A DNA stretch of 64,000 nucleotides from Agromyces aurantiacus (GTDB lineage Bacteria; Actinomycetota; Actinomycetes; Actinomycetales; Microbacteriaceae), in NCBI RefSeq assembly GCF_016907355.1, contig NZ_JAFBBW010000001.1, positions 2,666,001-2,730,000 on the forward strand, in the 5' to 3' direction. Made by a program: the position numbers and the translations under genes. Each line of letters starts with the position of its first letter. The stretch's first letter is position 1. Positions 27,349-38,329 of the stretch are shown piece after piece. The notes beneath the pieces were generated by a model. That model was not told where the DNA came from and did not search any database. It saw only the letters and a program-made list of their open reading frames with translations.

Positions 27349-28485
27349 GTGGCCGTCGACATCCGCCCCATCCGAGTGCCCGAACGCGTCGAGGCCGATG
27401 ACGCCGGCGAACTCCTCGCCCTCGCCGAGCTGTCCCGCCGCCTCGACGCCGAGGCGCTCGGCACGAGCGACCTCAGCCGCCGGCCCCGGGAGCTGCTGCG
27501 CGACCTCCAGCAGACCGAGTACACGGCGCGGACGGCCATCGGCGCGTTCGACGGTGACGCGCTCGTCGGGGTCGCCGAGGTGCAGTGGGAGCTGGATGCC
27601 GACGCCGGGACCGCGTACGTGACGACCGTGGGCGTCGATCCCGCGCGCCGCCGCCGCGGCATCGGATCGCGCCTCCTCACCGCCGCCGAGGAGGCCGCGA
27701 GGCGCGCCGGCCGGGCCACCACCGTGATCTGGGCCGATCAGCTCATCGACGAGCGGGATGTGCCGGGGCCCCGTCTGCATGCGCCCCAGGGCGACGCGAG
27801 CATCTCCGCCGACGGGCCCATCCCACAGTTCGCCCGCACCCACGGGTACGAGCTCGGCCAGCTCTACCGCATCAGCGCACTCGACGTGCTCGGGCGAGGC
27901 GATGAGTTCGCGTTCCAGCTGGATGCGGCGCTGGACGCGGCATCCGACGGCTATCGCCTCGTCACGTGGCGGAATCGGGCCCCGGACGCGCTGGTCGATT
28001 CGCTCGCGCGCGCGCACGAGCGCATGTCGGTGGATCCCCCGAGCGGCGCGATCTCGTTCGAGCTGGAACCGTGGACCGCCGCCCGCGTGCGCGAGGCCGA
28101 GGGACGCGCCGTCGATGCGGGTCGCGTGAACCTCAGCGTCGCGGCCGTCGGGGCCGACGGCGAGGTCGCCGGGTTCACCGAGCTCTCGCTGCTTCCGGAG
28201 TCCCCCGCCGTCGAGCAGTGGGACACCATCGTGCTCGGCCCCCACCGCGGGCACCGGCTCGGACTGCGGATGAAGCTCGCCAACCTGGTCGCCCTCGCCC
28301 GGGAGGACCCGTCGCGCGATCGGGTCTGCACGTGGAACGCCGACGAGAACGCGCACATGCTCGCGATCAACGTGGCGCTGGGCTTCCGGCCCTTCGCTCT
28401 GGAGTCGGCGTGGGAGCGCCCGTCGACTGGCGAGTCATCCGCAGCCGCTGGCAGCGCGGGCATCGGTGCGACGACCGGTTCATGA
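27349..28485 (+). CDS. tandem GNAT N-acetyltransferase
   Basis: A 378-residue protein with two GNAT folds. The first (about 1-150) has a clear acetyl-CoA loop (VDPARRRRGIGSRLL); the second (about 185-355) has the weaker GPHRGHRLGLRMK and ends in NVALGFRPFALES. Such duplicated GNAT proteins are common in Actinobacteria and their acceptor is usually unknown. The last 25 residues are low-complexity Ser/Ala/Gly. The 3' end overlaps the convergent mutM gene by 119 bp, entirely within that tail and the tail of MutM. GTG start with a weak ribosome site. Confidence 0.85.
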   Translation: MAVDIRPIRVPERVEADDAGELLALAELSRRLDAEALGTSDLSRRPRELLRDLQQTEYTARTAIGAFDGDALVGVAEVQWELDADAGTAYVTTVGVDPARRRRGIGSRLLTAAEEAARRAGRATTVIWADQLIDERDVPGPRLHAPQGDASISADGPIPQFARTHGYELGQLYRISALDVLGRGDEFAFQLDAALDAASDGYRLVTWRNRAPDALVDSLARAHERMSVDPPSGAISFELEPWTAARVREAEGRAVDAGRVNLSVAAVGADGEVAGFTELSLLPESPAVEQWDTIVLGPHRGHRLGLRMKLANLVALAREDPSRDRVCTWNADENAHMLAINVALGFRPFALESAWERPSTGESSAAAGSAGIGATTGS

Positions 28486-29344
28486 ACGCCTCTCGCACGA
28501 TGGGCGTGCCGCACCGCGGGCACGGCTTCCCCGTCTGCCCGTAGGCGTTCAGCGAGTGCGAGAAGTAGCCCGACGCGCCGTTGACGTTGACGTACTGCGC
28601 GTCGAAGCTCGTGCCGCCCTCGGCCAGGGCCTTCTGCAGCACCTCGCGCACCGCCTGCAGCAGCTCGCGCACCCGACGCGGGCTCAGCGTGTCGCCGGGC
28701 TGCTCGCCGTGCATGCGCACCGCCCAGAGCGCCTCGTCGGCGTAGATGTTGCCGATGCCCGAGATGAGCCCCTGGTCGAGCAGGATGCGCTTGATGCCGG
28801 AGGCGCGGCGCCGGACCGCACGGACGAACTCGTCGTCGCGGAACGCGGGGTCGAGCGGATCGCGCGCGATGTGCGCGACCTGCGAGGGGATGGTCCGCGC
28901 CCATGGGCCCGTGACGTCGGCCGAGTACCCGGCGATCTCGCCGTCCGCCGTCGGCAGCATGCGGTCGACGGCCATCGAGCCGAAGATGCGCTGGTCGACG
29001 AAGTCGACGCGCAGTTCGCCGTGCTCGGGGTGCTCGAGGTGCAGCCGGATGCGCGCGTGGCGGTCGTCGCCCGGGTGGTCGGGCGTGCGGAGGAGCATCT
29101 GCCCGCTCATGCCGAGGTGCCCGACGAGTGCGTCGCCGCTCGCGAGCGGCAGCCACAGGAACTTGCCGCGGCGCACCGCCGCCTCGATCCGCTCACCCGT
29201 CAGCCGGTGCTCGAAGTCGCCGGATGCCGCGTCGTGCCGCTTCAGCGACCGCGCGTCGAGCACCTCGACGCCGGCGATGCGCGCGCCGGTGACCGCGGGC
29301 GCGAGCCCCGCGCGGACGACCTCGACCTCGGGCAGCTCGGGCAC
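28367..29344 (-). CDS. mutM: formamidopyrimidine-DNA glycosylase
   Basis: Bifunctional glycosylase/AP lyase that removes 8-oxoguanine. The 325 residues start with the catalytic PELPEVE (P2, E3) and include RRGKFLWLPL (Lys near 60), the H2TH region (DQGLISGIGNIYADEALW) and a C-terminal zinc finger with CPRC near 278 and CPRC near 297. About 25 residues after the finger are extra Pro/Thr/Arg-rich sequence overlapping the convergent GNAT gene. GTG start at 29344, one base after the rnc stop. Confidence 0.95.
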   Translation of the reverse strand: MPELPEVEVVRAGLAPAVTGARIAGVEVLDARSLKRHDAASGDFEHRLTGERIEAAVRRGKFLWLPLASGDALVGHLGMSGQMLLRTPDHPGDDRHARIRLHLEHPEHGELRVDFVDQRIFGSMAVDRMLPTADGEIAGYSADVTGPWARTIPSQVAHIARDPLDPAFRDDEFVRAVRRRASGIKRILLDQGLISGIGNIYADEALWAVRMHGEQPGDTLSPRRVRELLQAVREVLQKALAEGGTSFDAQYVNVNGASGYFSHSLNAYGQTGKPCPRCGTPIVREAFMNRSSHRCPRCQRLRMTRQSTGAPTPTPERRAGSPAPR

Positions 29345-29345
29345 G

Positions 29346-30056
29346 TCAGCGGTCGTTCAGCGTGGTCCACGCCTCGAGGGCCGCGGCCATCTCGGCCTGC
29401 TTCTTGCTCGACCCCTCGCCCGACGCCGTGACCAGGTCGCCGACCGTCACGGTCGCGACGAAGTGCTTGCTGTGGTCGGGCCCGCTCTCGGCGACGACGT
29501 ACGCCGGCGCCGGTGCACCCCGTCGCGCAGCGATCTCCTGCAGGCTCGTCTTCGGGTCCATCGCCGCGCCGAAGCGGCCCGGATCCTTCATGAGGGGCGT
29601 GATCAGGCGCAGCACGAGGTCGGTCGCGACGTCCCCGCCGCGGTCGAGGTAGACCGCGCCGATGATCGCCTCGACCGTGTCGGCGAGGATCGACGGCTTG
29701 TCGGCGCCGCCGGTGAGCGTCTCGCCGCGCCCGAGCCGGATGTAGGGCCCGAGGCCGATCGTGCGGGCCACCTCGGCCAGCGCGACCGACGAGACCAGGC
29801 TCGCGCGGCGCTTGGCGAGCTCGCCCTCGTCGAGCTCGGGGTGCTCGGTGAACAGCCGCACGGTGACGGCCTGGCCGAGGATCGAGTCGCCGAGGAACTC
29901 GAGGCGCTCGTTGGTCGGGATCCCGCCGTTCTCGTACGCGAACGACCGGTGCGTGAGTGCCAGGAGCAGGAGCTCGGGGTCGAGCTCGACGCGCAGCGTG
30001 CGCTGCAGCTCGGCGAGCCCTGATGCCCCGGTGTCCGTACGCGCAGCGCGCCTCAC
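29346..30056 (-). CDS. rnc: ribonuclease III
   Basis: Double-strand RNA endonuclease for rRNA and mRNA processing. The 236-residue protein has the RNase III signature NERLEFLGDSIL near 40-50, the second acidic site (DTVEAIIGAVYLD) near 115 and a C-terminal dsRBD ending KKQAEMAAALEAW. The start is set at the GTG at 30056, the only in-frame candidate between the rpmF stop and the conserved region; the ribosome site is weak. Part of the DUF177-rpmF-rnc-mutM unit. Confidence 0.95.
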   Translation of the reverse strand: MRRAARTDTGASGLAELQRTLRVELDPELLLLALTHRSFAYENGGIPTNERLEFLGDSILGQAVTVRLFTEHPELDEGELAKRRASLVSSVALAEVARTIGLGPYIRLGRGETLTGGADKPSILADTVEAIIGAVYLDRGGDVATDLVLRLITPLMKDPGRFGAAMDPKTSLQEIAARRGAPAPAYVVAESGPDHSKHFVATVTVGDLVTASGEGSSKKQAEMAAALEAWTTLNDR

Positions 30057-30084
30057 GACCGGTCGTTCGGGAGTCTCGGGCCGA

Positions 30085-30288
30085 CTAGACGTCGGCGACC
30101 TTGCGGCCCTTGTACTCGAGGAAGAGCGGGGTGCCCGCCGAGTCCTCGACCACGCGAGCGCGGTGCGGGAGGCTGTAGGTGACCTTGCCGTTCTCGACGG
30201 TCTTGACGAGCGTGGGCACCTCGGCCTTCCACTGCGAACGGCGCGCGTGGGTGTTGGCGCGTGACTTCTTCCGCTTGGGAACAGCCAT
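30085..30288 (-). CDS. rpmF: 50S ribosomal protein L32
   Basis: The 67-residue L32 of the large subunit, with the invariant N-terminus [19 protein letters not shown]. No CxxC zinc pairs are present, so this is the C-minus (zinc-free) type. In actinobacteria that carry both kinds, this form can replace the zinc-binding one under zinc limitation; whether a second copy exists cannot be judged here. Nine nt after the DUF177 stop. Confidence 0.96.
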   Translation of the reverse strand: MAVPKRKKSRANTHARRSQWKAEVPTLVKTVENGKVTYSLPHRARVVEDSAGTPLFLEYKGRKVADV

Positions 30289-30297
30289 GACTCTCTC

Positions 30298-30861
30298 TCA
30301 ATCTCTCTGCTGGTCGGCGTCGGATGCAGCACCCGCGCCCTCGTCTTCGGAAGCCCTGAACCCTGCGAGCGCGGCCCATCGCGGGTCGTTCTCCTCAGGG
30401 GCGACGAGTTCCGGATGATCGGCCAGACGCAGCCCGGTCTCTGGGTCGAGACCCGGGCAATCCGGCCGGCACACCGGCTGGAAGGGCAGTGCCAGCACTA
30501 CCGCATCTCTGATGAGCGGTTCAAGATCCACGTGGTCGTCTTGAACCTCATACTCGAAAGCTTCTCCGGAATGATACGCGAAAAGCTCCTGGAACTCGAC
30601 TTGGAGGGGCAGCGCGATGTCGATCAGGCATCGACCGCACTCGCCCTCGGCCGTCGCGTCGACCTCGGCGGTGACGAGAATGCCCTCGTGCACCGACTCG
30701 AGACGGAGGTCGATCTCGAGCTCCGAACCCGTGCGCACGGCGACGAGCCCCTCGCCCATCTGCTCGGGCGCGGGCACGTCGAGGAGCTGCTCGCGCATCT
30801 CGCCGGGCTTGTTCACGAGGTCGCGCACGTTGACGCGGAAGGGGGTCTGCTGGACGGCCAC
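30298..30861 (-). CDS. DUF177 (YceD-family) protein
   Basis: A 187-residue acidic protein of the YceD/DUF177 family, almost always encoded directly before rpmF and implicated in 23S rRNA metabolism in other bacteria. Visible features: an N-terminal FRVNVRDLVNKPGEMRE, a central GECGRCL Cys pair and a C-terminal CRPDCPGLDPETG. GTG start. Its gene follows the first transglutaminase gene by 11 nt, which suggests read-through from the upstream envelope genes. Confidence 0.92.
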   Translation of the reverse strand: MAVQQTPFRVNVRDLVNKPGEMREQLLDVPAPEQMGEGLVAVRTGSELEIDLRLESVHEGILVTAEVDATAEGECGRCLIDIALPLQVEFQELFAYHSGEAFEYEVQDDHVDLEPLIRDAVVLALPFQPVCRPDCPGLDPETGLRLADHPELVAPEENDPRWAALAGFRASEDEGAGAASDADQQRD

Positions 30862-30872
30862 GATCGACGATT

Positions 30873-33224
30873 CTACGCGCCGCGCGGCGCCCCGCGCCCG
30901 AGCACGGCACGGCCGGCCGAGCGCAGCGAGCGCGCCAGCAGCACGGCCTCGGCCCGTCGCGCGGCGGGCGCGTCGGCGCGGAGGGCGGCCGACGCGATCG
31001 CGAGGTCGTCCGCGAGGGCGCCCCGCACCGCGGCATCCAGGGGCGCGGAGGGCGCGTAGCGCTCACGCTCGACCGCGTCGCGCAGCCGGCGCAGCGACGC
31101 CGCCGCACTCGGCGCGCCGGGCTCCGCCGGGTCGGCCGCGAAGCCGGGCCGTCCGGCGAGCTCCTCGGCGAGCGCCCGCGCGGTACGGCGATCGTCGACC
31201 GCGACGCCGAGGTCGACCGCCGTCGCCGCGAGTTCCCGCCACGCGGCATCCGCGGGCTGCGGCCCCACCCGGATGCGACGGCGCCGGGCCGCACGCGCGC
31301 CCCACCGGATCATGGCCGGCAGCAGGACCAGCACGAGCGCGGCGACGAGGATGGCGCCGCCGCGCACCCATCCGGACGCGGCCGTGACCGTGCCCGAGTC
31401 GCCGCCGAGCGCGCGGTCCGGATCGCCGTCGGGCCGCCCGGTGGACCCCGGCCCGGTCGACGGGGAGGACGGGATGAGGCCGGGCGACTGCTCGTCGGCG
31501 CCGGGGCGGGAGTAGCCGGGGACCGTACCCCGACCCGGAGTCGGCTCGAACGGCACCCACCCGACGCCCTCGAAGTAGAGCTCGGGCCAGGCATGCAGGT
31601 CGTGCGAGTCGACCTCGACGACCACCTCGTCGTCGACGCGGCGGTCGGTGGGCGTCCCCGACGTGTAGCCGACGGAGATGCGCGACGGGATGCCGACCTC
31701 GCGCGCGAGCACCGCCATGGTCGAGGCGAAGTGCACGCAGTAGCCCTCGCGCACCTCCAGGAACTGGGCGATGGCGTCGAACCCGCCCCCGTCGAACCCG
31801 CCCTCGACCGGCGCCTCCTCCGAGTAGGCGAACGCCGAAGAGCGCAGGAACGCCTGGATCTCGACCGCCGCGTCGTAGCGCGTGGGCGCCGAGGCCGTCA
31901 CCTCGGCGGCCGTCTCGGCGATGATCGGCGGCAGTTCCTCGGGCAGGGCCAGCGTCGACGCGTGCACGGCGCCCGGCGCCGGCTCGCCCGAGCTCCGCAG
32001 CTGCTGGACGCTCGGCTGCACGTCGAGGTGGGTCAGCCGATAGCGCTGCTCGAGCGTCGTCGCGTCGACGCTGCGCACGTTGAGGGTGCCGTCGTCCCAG
32101 AACCAGGAGCCGCGGACGCCGTCGATCTCGGTGACCGGATACGGCAGCGGGAGCCAGGCCGTGCGCACCTCCTGCGTCTGCACCGCGACCTGCCGCGCCT
32201 CGGTGACGACATCGTCGGCGAGCCCGTCGGGGCGCGGCAGCGTGTCGAGCGTGTGGTCGCCGTCGACGGCGCGCTCGGTCGCGGTCCACACCTCTCCCTC
32301 GAGCCGCTCGACCGTCAGCAGCGTGAAGTAGGGGCGGATGCCGTCGGGCGACACGTACGTGAACGCCGGCACGGGGTCGGGCCGCCGCAGGTCGCGGCCG
32401 AGCTCGAGGTACGGGCTCACGCCTCGGGCGAAGAGCGTGCCGGGCCCGCCGGTGCCGATCAGGAAGCTCGTCGAGATGCTCGGGGTGGCCGCCGTGATCA
32501 CCGACGCGGCCACGAGACCGACCGCCGCGAGCCCGAGCGAGGCCCCCATGGTCGGCACGATCGGCGCCCGCTTGGGTGCGATGACGAGCGGCGCATCGTC
32601 GCGGTCGTCCTCCTGGAGCAGCTCCGCGCTCCGTCGCACGCGCACGTCGACGCGGAGCAGCAGCAGGTAGGCGGCCGCCGTGAGCACGAGCGCGCCGACC
32701 TCGGCGCCGGCCTCGGTGAACAGCCCCGGCACGAGGACCGGCACGAGCACGGGCACCGCGGCGAGCGCGGGCAGCCGCACGCTCTGCACGATGAGGTCGA
32801 GCAGCACGGCGATGATCCCGACCCCGACGCAGATGGCGAAGACGAGCGCCGGAACGGGGATGGCCGGCACGGACTGCTGCTCGATCGTGCTGCGCGCCCC
32901 CTCGGCGAGCTCGCCGAACGCCGCGAACGTGTCGGGGGTCGGCACGATCAGCGCGAGGCTCGTCGAGCCTCCGAACAGGAGCGTGAGCACGAGGAGCATC
33001 GCGACGAGCTCGAGGGGCGGCACCAACGACGGAGGCGTCCGGACGGCGCGCAGGCCGGCGCCCGCGCCGATCACGCCGATCGCCATGACGGCGCCGGCCC
33101 ACCACCATCCGCTGCCGCTGATGAGCGGCCCGAGGGCGGTGGTGGCTACCAGCAGGAGCAAGAGCGTCGCGCCCGACAGCGCGAGGCTCTGCGGCGTGGA
33201 CAGCGGGAGGCGTTCAGGGCGCAC
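30873..33224 (-). CDS. membrane transglutaminase-like protein TgpA, catalytically intact
   Basis: A 783-residue membrane protein: about six N-terminal TM helices (residues 10-215), a long extracytoplasmic region with a transglutaminase-like domain, a C-terminal TM (near 620-640) and a cytoplasmic tail. The catalytic set is present: Cys in REGYCVHFAS near 496, His in DLHAWPEL near 544, and the acidic position in PFEPTP. It overlaps the DUF58 gene by 11 bp and forms a MoxR-DUF58-TgpA module, which in other bacteria is linked to envelope functions; substrates are unknown. A second, degenerate copy is at 48797-51100. Confidence 0.9.
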   Translation of the reverse strand: MRPERLPLSTPQSLALSGATLLLLLVATTALGPLISGSGWWWAGAVMAIGVIGAGAGLRAVRTPPSLVPPLELVAMLLVLTLLFGGSTSLALIVPTPDTFAAFGELAEGARSTIEQQSVPAIPVPALVFAICVGVGIIAVLLDLIVQSVRLPALAAVPVLVPVLVPGLFTEAGAEVGALVLTAAAYLLLLRVDVRVRRSAELLQEDDRDDAPLVIAPKRAPIVPTMGASLGLAAVGLVAASVITAATPSISTSFLIGTGGPGTLFARGVSPYLELGRDLRRPDPVPAFTYVSPDGIRPYFTLLTVERLEGEVWTATERAVDGDHTLDTLPRPDGLADDVVTEARQVAVQTQEVRTAWLPLPYPVTEIDGVRGSWFWDDGTLNVRSVDATTLEQRYRLTHLDVQPSVQQLRSSGEPAPGAVHASTLALPEELPPIIAETAAEVTASAPTRYDAAVEIQAFLRSSAFAYSEEAPVEGGFDGGGFDAIAQFLEVREGYCVHFASTMAVLAREVGIPSRISVGYTSGTPTDRRVDDEVVVEVDSHDLHAWPELYFEGVGWVPFEPTPGRGTVPGYSRPGADEQSPGLIPSSPSTGPGSTGRPDGDPDRALGGDSGTVTAASGWVRGGAILVAALVLVLLPAMIRWGARAARRRRIRVGPQPADAAWRELAATAVDLGVAVDDRRTARALAEELAGRPGFAADPAEPGAPSAAASLRRLRDAVERERYAPSAPLDAAVRGALADDLAIASAALRADAPAARRAEAVLLARSLRSAGRAVLGRGAPRGA

Positions 33225-34583
33225 GGCGGCCTCCGGTGCGCGCGGCCTCGCGCGCGGAACGCCAGGCGTCGGACCACGCGGCGGGAAGCTCGGCGGGCCG
33301 GCGCACCCGGACCACGCGCCAGTCCGCCTCCTCGAGGCGGTCGACGACGGCCTGCGGCGTGCTGCTGGTCGCGAACGCGAGCGCCGGCTCGACGCCCGGG
33401 CGAAGCGCCACGAGCGACTCCACCGCGCCGGCCGCGGGCTCGACGAGCACCGCGAGCGCGGGCATCCTGGCGTCGCGGCGGGTCGATGCGGACGGGGGCT
33501 CGGCCGCGGTCACCCGCCCGCCGGGCTCGCGACGGGCCGCCCGCCGCGGCGGCTCGAGCCGGGCGAGGTCCTCGAGGAGCGACCCCTCGCCGCCGACGGC
33601 GCGGTACCCGCCGGGCTCGGCGGCGATCCGGGCCGACGGTGCGTCGGGGTCGTCGACGGCGTCCAGGCGCACGCGGAACCCGTGCGCGAGCAGGTGCACG
33701 CCGAGCGAGGCCGCGATCTCGACGCCGAGCTCGAAGGCGGGGTCGAGCGTCGCCGCGCGCTCCGGCGCATCCGCGGCGGGGTGGTGCGAGCGCCCGCCGA
33801 GCGCGATGTCGAGGAGCAGCCGCACCTCGGGGTCGCCGCGCTGCTCCTCCTCGCGCACCATGAGCTCGCCGCGCCGAGCGGTCGCGGCCCAGTGCACGCG
33901 GCGGAGGGGATCGCCGTAGCGGTACTCGCGGGCGATGAGCTCGTCGCTGTTGGGGTGCGTGCGTCGCTGCAGCGCGTGCACCGTGCCGTCGACGCTCGCC
34001 ACGACGCCCGGCTCGGTCTCGAGCGGCGTCACGCGGGGCGTGACGACGAGTTCGCGGGGCGTGCCGGCGACGCGATCGATGCGGGCCAGCCCGAACGGGT
34101 CGGTGACGGCCACGCGCAGCGGGCCCACCTCGAACACGCCGCGGCGGGGGGTGCGCAACCGGTACTCCAGCCGCACGGTGTCGTCGCCGGACGGCAACGC
34201 GCCCTCGTGGCGGCCCACCGCCGGCAGCACGGCTTCGCCCGGCGGGTGCAGCGCCGGGCTCGCGAGGTCGCGCCAGTGCGCGCCGTCGAACGCGCGCGAA
34301 CTGCGGTTCTGCACGCGGAGCCGCACGGCCGTGGACTCCCCCGCACGCACGACCGCGGGCTCGAACACGCGGGTCACCGCGAGCCGCGGCGCGCGCAGGG
34401 CCAGGAACCCGAGCGCGGCGAGCGGCGTGGCGAGCCCGACCGAGGCCAGCATCATGATGTCGCGGAGGTCGAACCAGAGCGCGATCGCGAACAGCACGCC
34501 GCCGATGGCCATGAGCGCGATGCCCCGCCCGGTCAGGCGCGGTCGCGACTGGGCGCGTGCGGCGCGGACCCGCGACATCGGGC

Positions 34584-34587
<4 letters not shown>
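33214..34587 (-). CDS. DUF58 domain protein (first copy)
   Basis: A 457-residue protein with two N-terminal TM helices (about 22-60), a beta-rich middle and the DUF58 signature LRRVHWAATARRGELMVREEE near 225-245. DUF58 proteins are usually paired with MoxR ATPases, as here, and may act like von Willebrand A-type client proteins. The ATG at 34587 overlaps the moxR stop (ATGA); a second ATG at 34578 is possible. Specific function unknown. Confidence 0.88.
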
Positions 34588-35599
<1,012 letters not shown>

Positions 35600-35603
<4 letters not shown>

Positions 35604-36091
35604 GGTCGCATCGCCCCCTGGAGGAAGTCGGCGACCGCGCGCGGCACGTAGGGGCTGACGTCGCCGCCGAGGGCGGAGACCTGCCGGACCAGCGAGCTCG
35701 AGACGTGGCCGTTGGCCGGGTCGGGCAGCAGGAAGACGGTCTCGACGCCCGCGAGGTGCCGGTTGACGATGGCCATCGGCGTCTCGTAGCCGACGTCGAC
35801 CGCCGAGCGGATGCCCTTCACGAGGACGGACGCGCCGACGTCGGTGCAGTAGTCGACGAGCAGGCCCATGCTCCACGAGGCGACGATGATATCGCCCGGG
35901 ATGTGCGCGTCGGCGATGGACTGCTCGATGAGCGCGACGCGCTGGGCGATGGGTAGCAGGGCCGACTTGTCGGGGTTGTGGACGACGACCACGTGCAGCT
36001 GGTCGTACAGCCCCGCGGCACGCTCGATGACGTCGAGATGCCCGCGCGTGACGGGGTCGAACGATCCGGGAACGACGGCGATCCGCTGCAT
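35600..36091 (-). CDS. coaD: phosphopantetheine adenylyltransferase
   Basis: Fourth step of coenzyme A synthesis: 4'-phosphopantetheine plus ATP to dephospho-CoA. The 163-residue nucleotidyltransferase has the [18 protein letters not shown] site, [18 protein letters not shown] and [21 protein letters not shown] start at 36091. In many actinobacteria coaD is followed directly by the DUF177-rpmF-rnc genes; here three envelope genes intervene. Confidence 0.96.
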
Positions 36092-36142
36092 ACGAGCCAG
36101 CGTAGTGGGCGATCGCGGCTGCGGAGCCGCCGCTGGAGAGTC

Positions 36143-38329
36143 TCAGCCCCTGCTCAGGTACTCGCTCGCCTCGTCGTCGAGCCGGCGCCGCAGCGCGGCC
36201 GCGAGCGCGGGGTGGCGGGTGAGCGCGGGATCGTCCTCGATGACGCCGGCCGCAGCCTCGCGGGCGTCGGCGATCACGTCGCCGTCGCGCGCCACGCGGA
36301 GCAGCTTGAGCGAGGACCGGCCGCCCGACTGGACGGCGCCGAGCACGTCGCCCTCCTGCCGCAGCTCGAGGTCGACCCGCGCCAGCTCGAACCCGTCGAG
36401 CGTCGCCGCGACGGCGTCGAGCCGCTCGCGCGCCACGGTGCCGGCCTCGGCGGCGGTGACGAGCAGGCACAGGCCGGGGACGCTGCCGCGCCCGACGCGG
36501 CCGCGCAGCTGGTGCAGCTGGGACACCCCGAAGCGGTCGGCGTCGACGACGACCATCGTGCTGGCGTTGGGCACGTCGACCCCGACCTCGATGACCGTCG
36601 TCGCGACGAGCACGTCGAGCTCGCGAGCCGCGAACGCCCGCATGGTCTCATCCTTCTCGTCGGAGCCCATGCGGCCGTGCAGGGGCGCGACGCGCGCCGA
36701 AGTGAGGTGCTGGTTCGCCTGCAGCTCGGCGAGCACCGAGGCCACGGATGCCGCAGGGCCGGCGCCCGGCGCGGCCTCCCCCTCGGGCGGGTCGGCCTCC
36801 TCGGCCGCCTTCGCGTCGATCGCCGGGCACACGACGAACCCCTGGCGGCCCTGCGCGAGCTCCTCGGCGAGGCGCTCCCAGACCCGGGCGCGCCACGCGG
36901 GTCGCTCGGCGAGCGGCACGACGTGCGTCTCGATGCCGGCGCGGCCCGCGGGCAGCTGCCGGATGGTCGAGACGTCGAGGTCGCCGAACACCGTCATCGC
37001 GACGGTGCGCGGGATGGGCGTCGCGGTGAGAACGAGCACGTGCGGGTGCCGCCCCTTGAGACGGAGCGCCTCGCGCTGCTCGACGCCGAAACGGTGCTGC
37101 TCGTCGACCACGACGAGTCCGAGGTCGGCGAACGAGGTCGTCTCGCCGAGCAGCGCGTGCGTGCCGACGACGATCCGCGCTTGCCCCGCGGCGACGCGCA
37201 GGGCCGCCTTGCGCCGGTCGGCGGCGGGCAGCTGCCCGGTGACGAGGGTTGGCATCACCTCGGCGGAGAGCTCGGGGCCGAGCATGCGCGCGATCGAGCG
37301 GAGGTGCTGGGCGGCGAGCACCTCGGTCGGCGCGAGCAGCGCGGCCTGCCCGCCCGATTCGGCGACCGCGAGCATGGCGCGCAGCGCGACGACGGTCTTG
37401 CCCGAGCCGACCTCGCCCTGGATGAGCCGGTTCATGGGCACCGGCCGGCCGAGGTCGTGGAGGATCTCGTCGCCCACGGTGCGCTGGTCGTCGGTGAGCT
37501 CGAACGGCAGCGCGGCCTCGAAGCGCTCGAGCAGCCCGCCGGGCGCGGGTTCGCGGCGCACGGCCTCGTGGGCCCGCGCCGCCGCCCGGCGCTCGAGCAG
37601 CGCCGACTGGAGGACGAACGCCTCGGTGAACCGGAGCGTGCGGCGTGCCGCCTTCCAGTCCTCGTCGCGTTCGGGCCGGTGCACGCGCTCGAGCGCGTCG
37701 CGGTGCGCGAGCAGTCCGCGGCCGCTGCGCACCGCGTCGGGCAGCGGGTCGTCGACGACGCCGAGCCCGTCGAGCACGACGCCCACGGCGGTCTGCAGCT
37801 GCCAGCTCGAGAGCGTGCCCGTGGCGGGGTAGATGGGGATCGGGGCGGTCGCCCAGCGCACCGCCGCGGCGTCGACGCCGACGGCCGGCTGGGCGTTGTC
37901 GAAGAGCTGGTAGTCGGGGTGCGCGAGCTGCCGGGTGCCGCGGTAGTCGGTGACCTTGCCCGCGAACATGCCGCGAACGCCCGGCTTCAGCTCGTTGGCG
38001 CGCCATTTCTGGTTGAAGAAGGTCAGCGTGAGGATGCCGGTGCCGTCGGAGATCTTCGCCTCGAGGATCGAGCCGCGGCGCGACCGCATCGTCCGCTCGC
38101 GGACCTCGAGCACCTCGGCGACGATCGTGACGTTCTCCTCGAGCGGGAGTTCGGCGAGGGCGGTGAGCTCTCCGCGCGCGGCGTACCGGCGCGGGTAGTG
38201 CGCGAGCAGGTCGCCGACCGTCGTGTGCCCGAACGCGCGCTGGAGCGCCTGCGCGGTGCGGCCGCCGAGCGCGCCGGTGAGCCGGCTGTCGAGCGTCAGC
38301 GCGCCCTCGGCGACACGTTCGGCGGTCAT
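36143..38329 (-). CDS. recG: ATP-dependent DNA helicase RecG
   Basis: Branch-migrating helicase for stalled fork rescue and recombination. The 728 residues show the N-terminal wedge/OB domain (ISDGTGILTLTFFNQKW near 105), motif I GEVGSGKTVVALRAM near 307, motif II DEQHRFGVEQ (DEQH box) near 410, TATPIPRT and the C-terminal QLRGRVGRG and LLRVARDGDVI. The ATG overlaps the TPR gene stop by ATGA. Confidence 0.96.
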   Translation of the reverse strand: MTAERVAEGALTLDSRLTGALGGRTAQALQRAFGHTTVGDLLAHYPRRYAARGELTALAELPLEENVTIVAEVLEVRERTMRSRRGSILEAKISDGTGILTLTFFNQKWRANELKPGVRGMFAGKVTDYRGTRQLAHPDYQLFDNAQPAVGVDAAAVRWATAPIPIYPATGTLSSWQLQTAVGVVLDGLGVVDDPLPDAVRSGRGLLAHRDALERVHRPERDEDWKAARRTLRFTEAFVLQSALLERRAAARAHEAVRREPAPGGLLERFEAALPFELTDDQRTVGDEILHDLGRPVPMNRLIQGEVGSGKTVVALRAMLAVAESGGQAALLAPTEVLAAQHLRSIARMLGPELSAEVMPTLVTGQLPAADRRKAALRVAAGQARIVVGTHALLGETTSFADLGLVVVDEQHRFGVEQREALRLKGRHPHVLVLTATPIPRTVAMTVFGDLDVSTIRQLPAGRAGIETHVVPLAERPAWRARVWERLAEELAQGRQGFVVCPAIDAKAAEEADPPEGEAAPGAGPAASVASVLAELQANQHLTSARVAPLHGRMGSDEKDETMRAFAARELDVLVATTVIEVGVDVPNASTMVVVDADRFGVSQLHQLRGRVGRGSVPGLCLLVTAAEAGTVARERLDAVAATLDGFELARVDLELRQEGDVLGAVQSGGRSSLKLLRVARDGDVIADAREAAAGVIEDDPALTRHPALAAALRRRLDDEASEYLSRG

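Noticed and set aside
30085..30288. L32 as a truncated or broken gene because it lacks zinc-binding cysteines
   Set aside because: Full length with an intact N-terminus; Cys-free L32 is a recognised variant.
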